Shown here piece after piece: positions 7,394 through 15,737 of a stretch of DNA of 20,087 nt (position 1 is its first letter; the number at the start of each line of letters is the position of its first letter). The translations under genes and the position numbers were made by a program. The notes under the pieces are model-generated. The model did not search any database and had not been told where the DNA came from. It worked only from the letters and a program-made list of their open reading frames with translations. The DNA is from DAOVRL01 sp023128595 (GTDB lineage Bacteria; Planctomycetota; Phycisphaerae; Sedimentisphaerales; Anaerobacaceae): positions 1 to 20,087 of the forward strand of contig DAOVRL010000073.1 in NCBI GenBank assembly GCA_030628155.1. The letters run 5' to 3'.

Positions 7394-7457
7394 AACGGGA
7401 AATCCACGACCGCTGCCTCGATTTGCGAAGCAAAACGGCGGGGGTGGATTTCCCGTT
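7394..7457. terminator. Long palindrome between convergent genes, probable bidirectional terminator
   Basis: AACGGGAAATCCAC (7394-7407) is followed 36 bases later by its exact complement GTGGATTTCCCGTT (7444-7457). The loop contains a smaller hairpin, TGCCTCG facing CGAAGCA with one mismatch. It lies 44 bases after nagB and 37 bases past the end of the minus-strand isomerase gene, as expected of a shared terminator. No long T run follows on either strand, so it could instead be a dispersed palindromic repeat. Confidence 0.5.
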
Positions 7458-7493
7458 CTAATCTTTATCAACTATGCCGGCGTTCGCAGCCTT

Positions 7494-8660
7494 CTATCTG
7501 ACAGGCGTACCGCCGGGCAAAACGGGCGGCGCGGCGGGCTTGGGCTCCTTGCCGGGCGGATAGACGATTTTTGCCTCGCCCTTGAGCTTCTCGAAGTACT
7601 CTGTACCTAATTCAAACAACCTTCTCTGGACCAGTTCGTTCATTAAGCTGTCTTTGACCTGCTCAAACGATAAGCCCTCCCTGCGGTCGGTAACTTTTAT
7701 AATGTGGTATCCGTGGGTGGTTTTCACAACATCGCTGATACCGTCCACCTCCAGCGCAAAAGCCGCATCGGAAAACTCCGCAACCATACTGCCCTTGCCG
7801 GTCCGCGGGAAGAAACTCAGATCGCCGCCCCCGGGCCCTGATGGGCAGGCTGAGTGGGCCTTGGCCAGCTCGGCAAAATCGGCCCCTTCTTTGATTTGTT
7901 TGAGCAGGTCCTCGGCTTTCGCCTTGGCCAGAGCGTTCGCCTCGTTCGGGTCCGAGTTGGGGTCGGACAGGTCCGGCTTTATCAGAATATGGCTCGCCCT
8001 GGTCTGTTCCGGCCACCGGCTCTTCGTCTGCTCGTAATATGCCTTCGTGTCCTCCTCCGTAACCTTTACCTTGTCCGGATATTCAAGCGTGATAAGTTTC
8101 TGATGGGTCAGTAGCGTACGCATCTGGTCCTTCCACTGCTCGAAATTGTAACCGGAAGCCTCTATCTTTTTCTTGAGCTCTTCCAGGGTCACCGGCGGCT
8201 TTTGGAGTGACGCTATTTTCGTAAGTTCGTTCGTCACGTCTTCATCGGTAACTGTTATATTGGCCTGCTTTGCTTTCTCCTCGAGAAGCCGTATCTTAAT
8301 CATTTGCGGCAGGGCCTGTTGTCTGACCATTTTCTTGTACTGCTCGATGATCGCAGGCGGGCGGTTTGCGGCCTGCTTGGCCAACCTGTCAAGATCCGGC
8401 TTAATTAGTATCTGGAGGTCGGCTTCGGTAATATCCACGCCGTTGACGGTAACGAGGACGTTGTCGGCGGGCCTTACGGTGGCGGTCTTTGGTTCGACTG
8501 CATTGACGTCGGGCGTGACCGTTTTGGTGTCGATCTTAACGGTATTCGGCCCGGGCTTGTTGGCGTCGGATTCGCTGGGCTCCTTCGACCGGCAGCTCAA
8601 ACTGCAAACGGCGCAAAATATCGCAACCCACGCCGACGCTCTCAAAAAATAGATTCTCAT
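7494..8660 (-). CDS. Lipoprotein-like peptidyl-prolyl cis-trans isomerase (SurA/PpiC type)
   Basis: This is a 388-residue periplasmic foldase candidate. The N-terminus has a basic start, a hydrophobic stretch and a cysteine (SLSC at residue 23), followed by a Ser/Asp/Pro-rich linker, as in lipoproteins; the -3 residue is Ser, so the lipobox is imperfect. Residues 67-190 form a SurA-N-like helical chaperone domain (VLVTVNGVDITEADLQ start). Residues 222-326 form the parvulin domain, with ASHILIK, GADFAELAKAHSACPSGPGG, LSFFPRTGKGSMVAEFSDAA and THGYHIIKV all typical. The ATG at 8660 has AAAGGA 7 bases upstream; an in-frame ATG at 8684 lies in the leader. A Pro-rich tail ends the protein. It would help fold exported proteins; the many secreted enzymes nearby are plausible clients. 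Confidence 0.92.
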   Translation of the reverse strand: MRIYFLRASAWVAIFCAVCSLSCRSKEPSESDANKPGPNTVKIDTKTVTPDVNAVEPKTATVRPADNVLVTVNGVDITEADLQILIKPDLDRLAKQAANRPPAIIEQYKKMVRQQALPQMIKIRLLEEKAKQANITVTDEDVTNELTKIASLQKPPVTLEELKKKIEASGYNFEQWKDQMRTLLTHQKLITLEYPDKVKVTEEDTKAYYEQTKSRWPEQTRASHILIKPDLSDPNSDPNEANALAKAKAEDLLKQIKEGADFAELAKAHSACPSGPGGGDLSFFPRTGKGSMVAEFSDAAFALEVDGISDVVKTTHGYHIIKVTDRREGLSFEQVKDSLMNELVQRRLFELGTEYFEKLKGEAKIVYPPGKEPKPAAPPVLPGGTPVR

Positions 8661-8686
8661 AATTCTGTCCTTTCGCAGGTACAAAA

Positions 8687-8710
8687 GAAAAAAGACCCTT
8701 CGTCAAGGGT
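8687..8710 (-). terminator. Terminator-like hairpin in the leader of the isomerase gene
   Basis: On the minus strand ACCCTT-GACG-AAGGGT (8710-8695) forms a perfect 6-bp stem with a 4-base loop. It is followed by C and six T residues (8693-8688), then C and four more T residues. This is a compact intrinsic-terminator signature 27-35 bases upstream of the isomerase start codon. No minus-strand gene ends there. It begins only a few bases after the predicted transcription start, so it could act as an attenuator, a 5' stabilising hairpin, or the end of a very short RNA. Confidence 0.6.
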
Positions 8711-8720
8711 AGCTGAACTC

Positions 8721-8749
8721 ATTATTCGACCCCTGAGGCCGTTTGTCAA
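8721..8749 (-). promoter_or_regulatory. Strong sigma-70-like promoter of the isomerase gene
   Basis: On the minus strand a consensus TTGACA (8749-8744) is followed after exactly 17 bases by AATAAT (8726-8721), which matches the -10 consensus at 5 of 6 positions. Transcription would start near 8714, leaving a leader of about 54 bases to the ATG at 8660. Confidence 0.65.
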
Positions 8750-8857
8750 GACATTTCCACCTTTTCACCCCCCAGGATAGCCCGCACAGCTAATTTCTTA
8801 ATATCGTCCCAAAGGTTGTCGGCGACCCAGAGTTCACGGATTTATCGCTTTGAGGCA

Positions 8858-8872
8858 ACGGCATTTTGCCGT
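8858..8872. other. Short perfect hairpin in the divergent intergenic region
   Basis: ACGGCA-TTT-TGCCGT is a perfect 6-bp inverted repeat about 80 bases before the URO-D-family gene. It could be an operator half-site pair or a leader hairpin. No T run follows. The 292-base region between the divergent genes holds no convincing ORF, and no good promoter for the plus-strand operon was found. Confidence 0.35.
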
Positions 8873-8952
8873 ATTCTATGCAGTGCTGTTGATTATGCCA
8901 AGAACGGAACTAACCTTTTTGGTTCAGTCTGTGCCGCGTTAGGAGATTCTTT

Positions 8953-10242
8953 ATGAGTGCAGATTCCGGTGACACAGCAACCCTGACTGGAAGGCGGCGC
9001 GTGCTAAGAGCGCTTAACTATGAGCCTGTGGACCGCGTCCCTGTTGACTTAGGCGCAACGCCCTGCTCCGGGGCCCAGGTCAGCGTAATCGCAAATCTGC
9101 GCCGGGCACTTGGGCTTGATAAGGCCGATGAGCCGGTCAAGGTCGTCGAGCCTTATCAGATGCTCGGCGAAGTCGCAGCCGATTTGCACGCCGCTCTCGG
9201 TATCGACGTTGCAAACCTGCCGGGTCCGAAAAATATGTTCGGCTTCGAAAATGCCGGTTGGAAACCATGGCAAACGCCCGATGGAACCAATTGTCTTGTG
9301 CCGGCCAAATTCAATACCGAGCCCGAACCAAATGGCGATGTGCTGATGTACCCCGAGGGCGACAACTCGGCACCGGCCTCGGCGCGAATGCCAAAGGGCG
9401 GCTACTACTTCGACTCGATTATTCGCCAGAAACCCATCGACGATGACAAACTCGACCCCGCAGACAATCTCGAAGAGTTCACGCTAATCAGCGATGAGGA
9501 TCTGAAGTACTACGAGCAGGCGTCGGCCGAGCTTTACGACAGCACTGAGCTTGCCATTGCGGCGAGCTTCGGCGGGACCGCCTTCGGTGACATAGCGCTC
9601 GTCCCGGCACCGTGGCTCAAAAACCCAAAAGGAATTCGTGACATCGAGGAATGGTATATCAGCACGGTCTCCCGTCGTGAATATATCAAAGAGGTCTTCG
9701 CCGGCCAGGTTGAAATTGCGCTGAAGAATCTCGAGCGGATTTACCAGGCGGTCGCTGACAGGGTGCACGTTGTGTTCCTGGACGGGACGGACCTTGCGGC
9801 ACAGAATACGTTGTTTTGTAGTCCGGATGGATACAGAGAGCTTTATCTGCCGTTCAGCAAGAAAATAAACGACTGGATCCACGCCAACACGAAGTGGAAG
9901 TCAATGAAGCACTGCTGCGGGGGGTGCGAGCCGCTGATTGAAGGATTCATAGACGCCGGCTTTGATATCCTAAATCCCGTTCAGACCTCCGCCAGGGGTA
10001 TGGACCCGAAACTGCTCGTCGAAAAGTACGGCGGCAGAATAGTCTTCTGGGGCGGCGGCGTCGATACCCAGCAGACCCTGCCGTTCGGCACGCCGGACGA
10101 GGTGCGCCGACAGGTCGAAGAGAGAATCAAGATATTCAGCCGGACACCCGGCTTCGTCTTCAACCCGATCCACAACATCCAGTGCAATACCCCGGTCGAG
10201 AACCTGCTGGCAATGTTCGAAGCACTGGGCAGAAAGGTCTGA
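8953..10242 (+). CDS. Uroporphyrinogen decarboxylase family protein, cobamide methyltransferase-like
   Basis: The protein has 429 residues and a URO-D/MtaA-type TIM-barrel fold. It begins RRRVLRALNYEPVDRVPVDLG, the usual start of these proteins outside haem biosynthesis. The zinc-binding pattern His-x-Cys plus a distant Cys, known from the methylcobamide:coenzyme M methyltransferases MtaA/MtbA, is visible as His320 and Cys322 (KHCCGG) and Cys411 (NIQCNTPVEN). The segment WGGGVDTQQTLPFGTP is typical of this subfamily. AGGAG lies 7 bases before the ATG at 8953. No signal peptide is present, so it is cytoplasmic. It opens a five-gene cluster of exported glycan enzymes, 12 bases before the GH2 gene. 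True haem-pathway HemE is unlikely. Methyl transfer to or from a methylated sugar or aglycone is an inference; no corrinoid protein gene is in the window. Confidence 0.85.
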   Translation: MSADSGDTATLTGRRRVLRALNYEPVDRVPVDLGATPCSGAQVSVIANLRRALGLDKADEPVKVVEPYQMLGEVAADLHAALGIDVANLPGPKNMFGFENAGWKPWQTPDGTNCLVPAKFNTEPEPNGDVLMYPEGDNSAPASARMPKGGYYFDSIIRQKPIDDDKLDPADNLEEFTLISDEDLKYYEQASAELYDSTELAIAASFGGTAFGDIALVPAPWLKNPKGIRDIEEWYISTVSRREYIKEVFAGQVEIALKNLERIYQAVADRVHVVFLDGTDLAAQNTLFCSPDGYRELYLPFSKKINDWIHANTKWKSMKHCCGGCEPLIEGFIDAGFDILNPVQTSARGMDPKLLVEKYGGRIVFWGGGVDTQQTLPFGTPDEVRRQVEERIKIFSRTPGFVFNPIHNIQCNTPVENLLAMFEALGRKV

Positions 10243-10254
10243 GAGCGACAAATT

Positions 10255-12399
10255 GTGAGCAAACCAAAAGCATCGAACCAAATAACTGTCATTTTACTGT
10301 CGGCCCTTCTCGCAGTATTCCTCGGTGTCCCCACAGCAAAGGCCGGCCCGAGAGAAGTGGTCGGCTTAAACGGCACGTGGGAAATCGAACAAGGTAGTAT
10401 GGATTTTGTCCCGAACCGTTTCGGCCATAAGGTGCCGGTTCCCGCCCTGGTGGATATGGCTAAGCCCGCCTTTGCCGAGGTCGGAAAAAAGAGCAACAAG
10501 CGGCAGGCCTTCTGGTATCGACGCACCTTCACCGTCAAAGGCCGAATCCCCGAAGTTGCCATCCTGAAAATTCATAAAGCAAAGTACGGCACGAAGGTCT
10601 TGCTCAACGGCGAAGTCGTCGGCGAGCACCTGCCGTGCTTCACCCCAGCTTTAGTGGATGTGAAAGAATTCCTCAGAGGCTCCGGCCAAGAGAATGAGCT
10701 TATCATACGTGTCGGGGCAAATCGTGAATCCGTCCCCGACGGGCAGCCCGCCGGCTGGGACTTTGAAAAATACAAATACATACCCGGAATATACGATTCG
10801 GTCGAACTGGTCCTCACGGGCAAACCACACATCGTGAATGTCCAGACTGCCCCGGATATCTCCACCGGCAAAGTCAGGGTCGTTACTGAGGTGCAGTGGC
10901 CCGCCCGAACGGGAAGTGGCTCAATGTCGTATGAAGTTTCAGAAGCAAGTACCGGCAAACTTGTCGGCGCAGTGAAAAGTTCGGGGATACCTTTTGGTCC
11001 TGATCAAACAACAAAACTTAATACCACTATTCCAATAGAGAACTGCCGGCTATGGTCGCCGGAAGATCCGTTTCTGTACGAGCTTAAGATAAATTCCGGT
11101 GCCGACGCCGTCCGGATCCGCTTTGGTATGCGGTCGTTTAGTTTCGATCCCGAAACAAAGCGGGCGATACTCAACGGCAAGCCCTACTTTATGCGCGGCA
11201 CGAATGTCTGCGTATATCGGTTCTTCGAAGACCAAACCCGTGGTGACAAGCCTTGGCGCAAGGAGTGGGTCCGCCGTCTGCACCGCAAATTCAAGTCTAT
11301 GCACTGGAATTCGATTCGCTATTGCATCGGCTTTCCGCCGGAGCTTTGGTACGAAATCGCCGACGAAGAGGGCTTCTTGATTCAGGATGAGTTCCCTATA
11401 TGGCTGTTGGGAAAGGCCCCGGAGAACCCGATGGCCGAGAAGATTATTCCCGAATATACCGAATGGATGCGCGAGAGATGGAATCATCCCTGCGTTGTTA
11501 TATGGGACGGGCAGAACGAAAGCGTCACGCCCGAAACCGGCAAGGCCATCGGCGCCGTGCGTCATCTGGATCTGTCCAATCGTCCGTGGGAGAACGGCTG
11601 GGCCGAGCCGCAGAACCCCGCTGACTTCGTCGAGTCCCATCCTTATCTGTTCATCAAGGGTTGGCAAGGCAAAGCGTCATTTCGCTTGAAAGATATCGCC
11701 AACGTCTCGGGCGTGCCGCACCTGCGCGCTGCGCAGAAAAAACAGAATGTTCCAATCATCATCAATGAATACGCCTGGCTCTGGCTCAATCGTGACGGGA
11801 CACCCACCTGTTTGACCGACAAGGTCTATAACAGCCTGCTCGGAGCGAACTCCACCACGGCTCAGCGGCGTCTGCTCTACGCAAAGTACCTTGCCGCCCT
11901 GACCGAGTTCTGGCGGGCTCATCGCGAGTGCGCGGGCGTCCTGCACTTTTGCGGGCTCGGCTACTCCCGGCCCGGCGACAAACCAAGACCCGAAGGCGGC
12001 GCAACGAGCGATCACTTCATCGATCTCGAAAAGTTAACGTTCGAGCCGAACTTCGAGCGCCTCGTCCGGGACGCATTCTCACCCGTGGGACTTATGCTCG
12101 ATTTTTGGGACGAGCAGCTTGCCCCGGGTGCCGAAAGGCCGCTCAAAGTCTTCGTCATCAACGACCTGTACCGCAGCTACATGGGCGCCGTCGATCTGCG
12201 AATTGTCCGTGGCAAGCGGGTTATCTTCAAACAGTCGAAGCCCTGCACGGTAGCGGGCCTGGGCCGGGAGATATTGACTTTTGACCAAAAGTTCCCGACC
12301 GAAGCCGGCCGGTACCGGCTTGTCGCCCGGTTGCTCGCTGCCGACGGCACGCCCGTTCAAAGCCTGCGGGACTTCAAAATAGCAGCAAGCAGTAAATAA
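10255..12399 (+). CDS. Exported glycoside hydrolase family 2 enzyme
   Basis: The protein has 714 residues with a signal peptide likely cleaved after AKA (residue 30). The domain order is that of GH2. A jelly-roll sugar-binding domain spans about 35-190 (NGTWEIE, FWYRRTFTV, AKYGTKVLLNGEVVGEH). An immunoglobulin-like domain spans about 195-300, a TIM barrel about 300-600, and a C-terminal beta domain about 610-714. Glu422 in IWDGQNES is the expected acid/base and Glu505 in IINEYAW the expected nucleophile. The start is a GTG with a weak ribosome-binding site, but the next in-frame ATG would lose the signal peptide. The gene is 12 bases after the URO-D-family gene and 23 bases before the sulfatase. 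Specificity (beta-galactosidase, glucuronidase, mannosidase or other) cannot be read from the sequence. Confidence 0.9.
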   Translation: MSKPKASNQITVILLSALLAVFLGVPTAKAGPREVVGLNGTWEIEQGSMDFVPNRFGHKVPVPALVDMAKPAFAEVGKKSNKRQAFWYRRTFTVKGRIPEVAILKIHKAKYGTKVLLNGEVVGEHLPCFTPALVDVKEFLRGSGQENELIIRVGANRESVPDGQPAGWDFEKYKYIPGIYDSVELVLTGKPHIVNVQTAPDISTGKVRVVTEVQWPARTGSGSMSYEVSEASTGKLVGAVKSSGIPFGPDQTTKLNTTIPIENCRLWSPEDPFLYELKINSGADAVRIRFGMRSFSFDPETKRAILNGKPYFMRGTNVCVYRFFEDQTRGDKPWRKEWVRRLHRKFKSMHWNSIRYCIGFPPELWYEIADEEGFLIQDEFPIWLLGKAPENPMAEKIIPEYTEWMRERWNHPCVVIWDGQNESVTPETGKAIGAVRHLDLSNRPWENGWAEPQNPADFVESHPYLFIKGWQGKASFRLKDIANVSGVPHLRAAQKKQNVPIIINEYAWLWLNRDGTPTCLTDKVYNSLLGANSTTAQRRLLYAKYLAALTEFWRAHRECAGVLHFCGLGYSRPGDKPRPEGGATSDHFIDLEKLTFEPNFERLVRDAFSPVGLMLDFWDEQLAPGAERPLKVFVINDLYRSYMGAVDLRIVRGKRVIFKQSKPCTVAGLGREILTFDQKFPTEAGRYRLVARLLAADGTPVQSLRDFKIAASSK

Positions 12400-12422
12400 C
12401 CGTGATTCTTTGAGGATGGAAA

Positions 12423-14354
12423 ATGAATTCGCATAGTGAATCTCGTCGTGATTTTCTAAAGGCAATGGGTCTTTGCGCATCGGCCTTTGCCGTATCAGGT
12501 TGCACGCGCTCTGGAGGGAGAGCGTCCCGCAAGACCCCGCAGGATAGACCGAACATTCTCTGGATTACCTGTGAGGATGTAAGCCCTTATTATCTTGGCT
12601 GCTACGGTGATTCTTACGCCACAACACCCAATCTGGACAGCTTCGCCGCCCGGGGCATCCGGTACACCAAGGCCTTCGCAACGGCGCCGGTGTGCGCGCC
12701 GGCGAGGTCGTGTTTGGTTACGGGAGTTTATGCGACCTCCCTTGGGACCCAGCACCTGCGCTCGGATGTCAAGCTGCCCGAGCAGATAAAGTGTTTTCCA
12801 AAGTTACTGCGCAGCGCCGGCTATTATTGCTCGAATAACTACAAGAAAGATTACAACTTCACCGACGTCGGCGTCTGGGATGAGTCAAGCCAGGCGGCCC
12901 ATTGGCGAAAGCGCAAGCCGGGCCGGCCATTCTTCAGCGTCTTCAACTTCACCTCAACGCACCAGGGCCAGATCAACGGCTCCGATGAGCAGTTCTTCAG
13001 CACGTACAGATCGAAGCTCAAACCCGAGGAACGTCACGACCCAGACAAGATCACACTGCCGCCATATTATCCCGATACCCCATTTGTGCGAAAAATCTGG
13101 GCGCGGTACTACGACCTCATTACGTTTATGGATAAGCAGGTCGCCGATATACTCGCCCAGCTCGAGGCCGACGGCCTGGCCGACAACACGATAGTGTTCT
13201 TCTTCGCCGACCACGGCATGGGCATTCCCCGGTTCAAGCGAACGCTTTACGACTCCGGCCTGCACGTCCCGCTTCTGGTTCATTTCCCGGCGAAGTACCG
13301 GCACCTCAGCCCGCTGGCGCCCGGCGCCACAACCGACAGACTCGTCAGCTTCGTCGATTTTGCCCCGACCGTCCTGAACCTCCTCGGCCTGCCCATCCCC
13401 AACTATATGCAGGGCAGTGCATTTCTCGGTCCCCGGGCATCTGCGCAGCGAAAGTACATATTCGGCGCCGCCGGCAGGGTCGATGAGGTCTATGAACTCC
13501 AGCGCTGCGTCCGCGACAAGCGCTATAAATACATCCGCAACTATATGCCGCATCTGCCCTACATTCAGCCGAGCGAATACCCCGACCGCGCCGAGATTAT
13601 GCAGGAGCTGCGCCGTGTGGCCGCCGAGGGCAACCTCACCGCCCCGCAGAAATCCTGGTGGCAGCCGAGAAAGCCGGTTGAGGAGTTCTACGACACGCAA
13701 ACCGACCCGCACGAGATAAACAACCTTGCGAATTCGTCCGACTACGCACAGACCATCCAGCGCCTCCGTAAGGTCCTGCGCCAATGGATCATCGAGACAC
13801 GCGACACCGGGTTTATGTCCGAAGCGGAGATGCACATTCGCACCAAGGGCTCGACGCCTTATGAGACGGTGCAAAGGCCGGACAAGTACCCCGTCGAGCG
13901 TATCCTCGCCGCTGCCGAACTCGTGGGGATACAAGATCTGTCCAGAATACTCAGGCACTTGGGCAACAGCGACGGCGCGGCCAGATACTGGGCGGTCGTT
14001 GCCCTGGCCGCCCTCGGTGACAAGGCAAGTCCTGCTGCCGATGCACTCACCAGGGTCCTGGCCGACCGTCAGCCGAATGTCCGCTTTGCCGCCGCCGGCG
14101 TCCTGTGCAACCTGGGCCGATGCGAGGAGGCACTACCGGTACTGGCAAAAGGCCTCGAAGACCGCCGAGAGACGGTCGTCCTGCACGCCGCCCGTGAGAT
14201 CCAGGGCATCGGCGAGAAAGCCCACCCGATCGTTGAGCAGATAAAGCAGGCCCGGGCAAGATGCAAAAACGCCGATGGCAGCTACAAAAACAAAAATCAC
14301 GCAATGTTCATCGACTGGGCGCTCAAATACGCCCTGGCAAACTGCAAACAGTAA
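12423..14354 (+). CDS. Tat-exported lipoprotein sulfatase with C-terminal HEAT repeats
   Basis: The protein has 643 residues. The N-terminus SRRDFLKAMG is a twin-arginine signal, and VSGC (Cys27) is a good lipobox, so it is probably exported folded and lipid-anchored. The sulfatase (S1, alkaline phosphatase superfamily) signature is CAPAR at 91-95; Cys91 would be converted to formylglycine. Metal-site residues include Glu51-Asp52 (ITCEDVS, where many relatives have Asp-Asp) and Asp263-His264 (FFADHGMG). TQTDPHEINNLA near residue 426 is the usual end of the catalytic domain. Residues about 490-620 are HEAT-like helical repeats (WAVVALAALGDKA, VRFAAAGVLCNLG, VVLHAAREIQGIG). GAGG lies 7 bases before the ATG. 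It would remove sulfate from a glycan, working with the neighbouring GH2. The heparan-sulfatase-like part of the family is a guess. Confidence 0.93.
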   Translation: MNSHSESRRDFLKAMGLCASAFAVSGCTRSGGRASRKTPQDRPNILWITCEDVSPYYLGCYGDSYATTPNLDSFAARGIRYTKAFATAPVCAPARSCLVTGVYATSLGTQHLRSDVKLPEQIKCFPKLLRSAGYYCSNNYKKDYNFTDVGVWDESSQAAHWRKRKPGRPFFSVFNFTSTHQGQINGSDEQFFSTYRSKLKPEERHDPDKITLPPYYPDTPFVRKIWARYYDLITFMDKQVADILAQLEADGLADNTIVFFFADHGMGIPRFKRTLYDSGLHVPLLVHFPAKYRHLSPLAPGATTDRLVSFVDFAPTVLNLLGLPIPNYMQGSAFLGPRASAQRKYIFGAAGRVDEVYELQRCVRDKRYKYIRNYMPHLPYIQPSEYPDRAEIMQELRRVAAEGNLTAPQKSWWQPRKPVEEFYDTQTDPHEINNLANSSDYAQTIQRLRKVLRQWIIETRDTGFMSEAEMHIRTKGSTPYETVQRPDKYPVERILAAAELVGIQDLSRILRHLGNSDGAARYWAVVALAALGDKASPAADALTRVLADRQPNVRFAAAGVLCNLGRCEEALPVLAKGLEDRRETVVLHAAREIQGIGEKAHPIVEQIKQARARCKNADGSYKNKNHAMFIDWALKYALANCKQ

Positions 14355-14427
14355 TGCCATCCCGGATTTCCAACATCAAGGCGTCCAAAGAATCAAGAAT
14401 GTGATACGAAGCTTTAGGATAGTGACA

Positions 14428-15699
14428 ATGACTACAAAAAAGAGATTGGCAAGACTGTTTCTGTTGGCAATTGCATTATGTGTCGGGCTAAGGGCGGCTG
14501 AAGCGAACAAACCGGTAGCCTCCGGGACCGCAGGCGAGCACCTAAAGAGCATTCGTGAATTTGGAGTGCTGCCGACGAACAATGCGGCCCTTAACCGCGA
14601 TAATCTGCAAAAGGCGATTGACTGGGCCAACCCGCGGGGTGCGGCATTGTACGTTGAGCCGTCGCAAGAGCCTTATCCTGCGGCGGGTGGGATTATTCTG
14701 CGGGCGAACGTATCGTTGATTGGCGTGCACGGGCCGGTGGGGCGGGGAACCAGACACCCCGAGAGGGTCCAGCCGGTCGGCAGCGTCTTTGCCATCGAGG
14801 ACAAGGCCAAACCCTTCATCACCGTCGAGCACGCCACGCAGATTCGCGGGATTCAGTTCTGGTATCCCGGGCAGACAACCAGAGACCCGGCCAAAATAAT
14901 CGAGTACCCGGCGACTATCCGGGTCTCCCCGACCAAAGGCGCCCAGGGGGTAACGCTCTCGTGCCTGACTTTCTACGGCGAGTTCCTCGCGATGGATTTC
15001 AACGCCAGGCGCGGCGCTATCGTCGAGCAGATTCTCTTCGAGCACTGCTACGGCTATCCGCTTGGCGGCGAGTTCATCCGCATCGACTATTGCTACGATA
15101 TTCCGCGGATACTGCACTGCCATGTGAATCCTTCCAACCGGCGGTTCATCGAAGGCGGATACAGCCGGGCCGTGATTGACTCGGTCGTCGCAAGAAGAAC
15201 TTTTACCTACCGGATTGACCACACGGACAATGCCCAGCTTATCGACTTGTTTACGTTCGGGGCCTATGGCGGGATTTATCTGGGCCCGGCTACTTACGGC
15301 CAACTATCGAATTTCAACCTCGACTGTGTTACCGTAGGGATACATAAGCTCGGCGACAACACCTTCAACCGCAACTGGCAGATCGCCCAGGGCTCCATAA
15401 TCGCCAACACCGGACAAAGCGTCCAGGAAGTGCATCCGCTGATTATCGAGGGGCACGGGCATACTTCGCTGATGAATGTCGAGGCCTTCTCCGGCGGCAA
15501 CGGGGCCTTGACGACGCTGAATAAGTCGCAGGATTATCTTCTGGTCCGCGGCGACGACAAGCTGACAATAACCCTGATGGGCTGTCGAATGCGCAACTAC
15601 GTAGCCGATGAGCCGATCACTGTTCTAAATCCAAAAGCAGTCATCCAGGCGATTGGATGTATTGACAAAAATGAGAATATCTTTACATACAAGCCGTGA
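14428..15699 (+). CDS. Exported pectate-lyase-superfamily parallel beta-helix protein
   Basis: The protein has 423 residues. A signal peptide (KKRLARLFLLAIALCVGL) is likely cleaved after AEA (residue 26). IREFGVLPTNNAALNRDNLQKAIDWA and the following turn-rich segment are the usual N-terminal cap of pectate-lyase-3/GH28-related right-handed beta-helix proteins. The rest shows short beta-strands with Asn/Gly turns. Catalytic residues cannot be assigned, so it could be a lyase, a hydrolase or a glycan-binding protein. The ATG at 14428 has TAGGAT about 8 bases upstream; the open frame further upstream overlaps the sulfatase gene and lacks a signal. It lies 73 bases after the sulfatase and 38 bases before the second PQQ-propeller gene. 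Confidence 0.8.
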   Translation: MTTKKRLARLFLLAIALCVGLRAAEANKPVASGTAGEHLKSIREFGVLPTNNAALNRDNLQKAIDWANPRGAALYVEPSQEPYPAAGGIILRANVSLIGVHGPVGRGTRHPERVQPVGSVFAIEDKAKPFITVEHATQIRGIQFWYPGQTTRDPAKIIEYPATIRVSPTKGAQGVTLSCLTFYGEFLAMDFNARRGAIVEQILFEHCYGYPLGGEFIRIDYCYDIPRILHCHVNPSNRRFIEGGYSRAVIDSVVARRTFTYRIDHTDNAQLIDLFTFGAYGGIYLGPATYGQLSNFNLDCVTVGIHKLGDNTFNRNWQIAQGSIIANTGQSVQEVHPLIIEGHGHTSLMNVEAFSGGNGALTTLNKSQDYLLVRGDDKLTITLMGCRMRNYVADEPITVLNPKAVIQAIGCIDKNENIFTYKP

Positions 15700-15737
15700 T
15701 TCAAATACGGCTTTGGCAACCGAAAGGACAAGGGCAG

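Noticed and set aside
8953..10242. The URO-D-family gene as haem-pathway hemE
   Set aside because: It has an MtaA/MtbA-like His-x-Cys and distal Cys pattern, a longer chain than typical HemE, and sits in a glycan-enzyme operon without other haem genes.
12954..13958. A 334-codon open frame on the minus strand opposite the sulfatase gene
   Set aside because: The plus-strand frame carries clear sulfatase motifs; the antisense product has no recognisable features.
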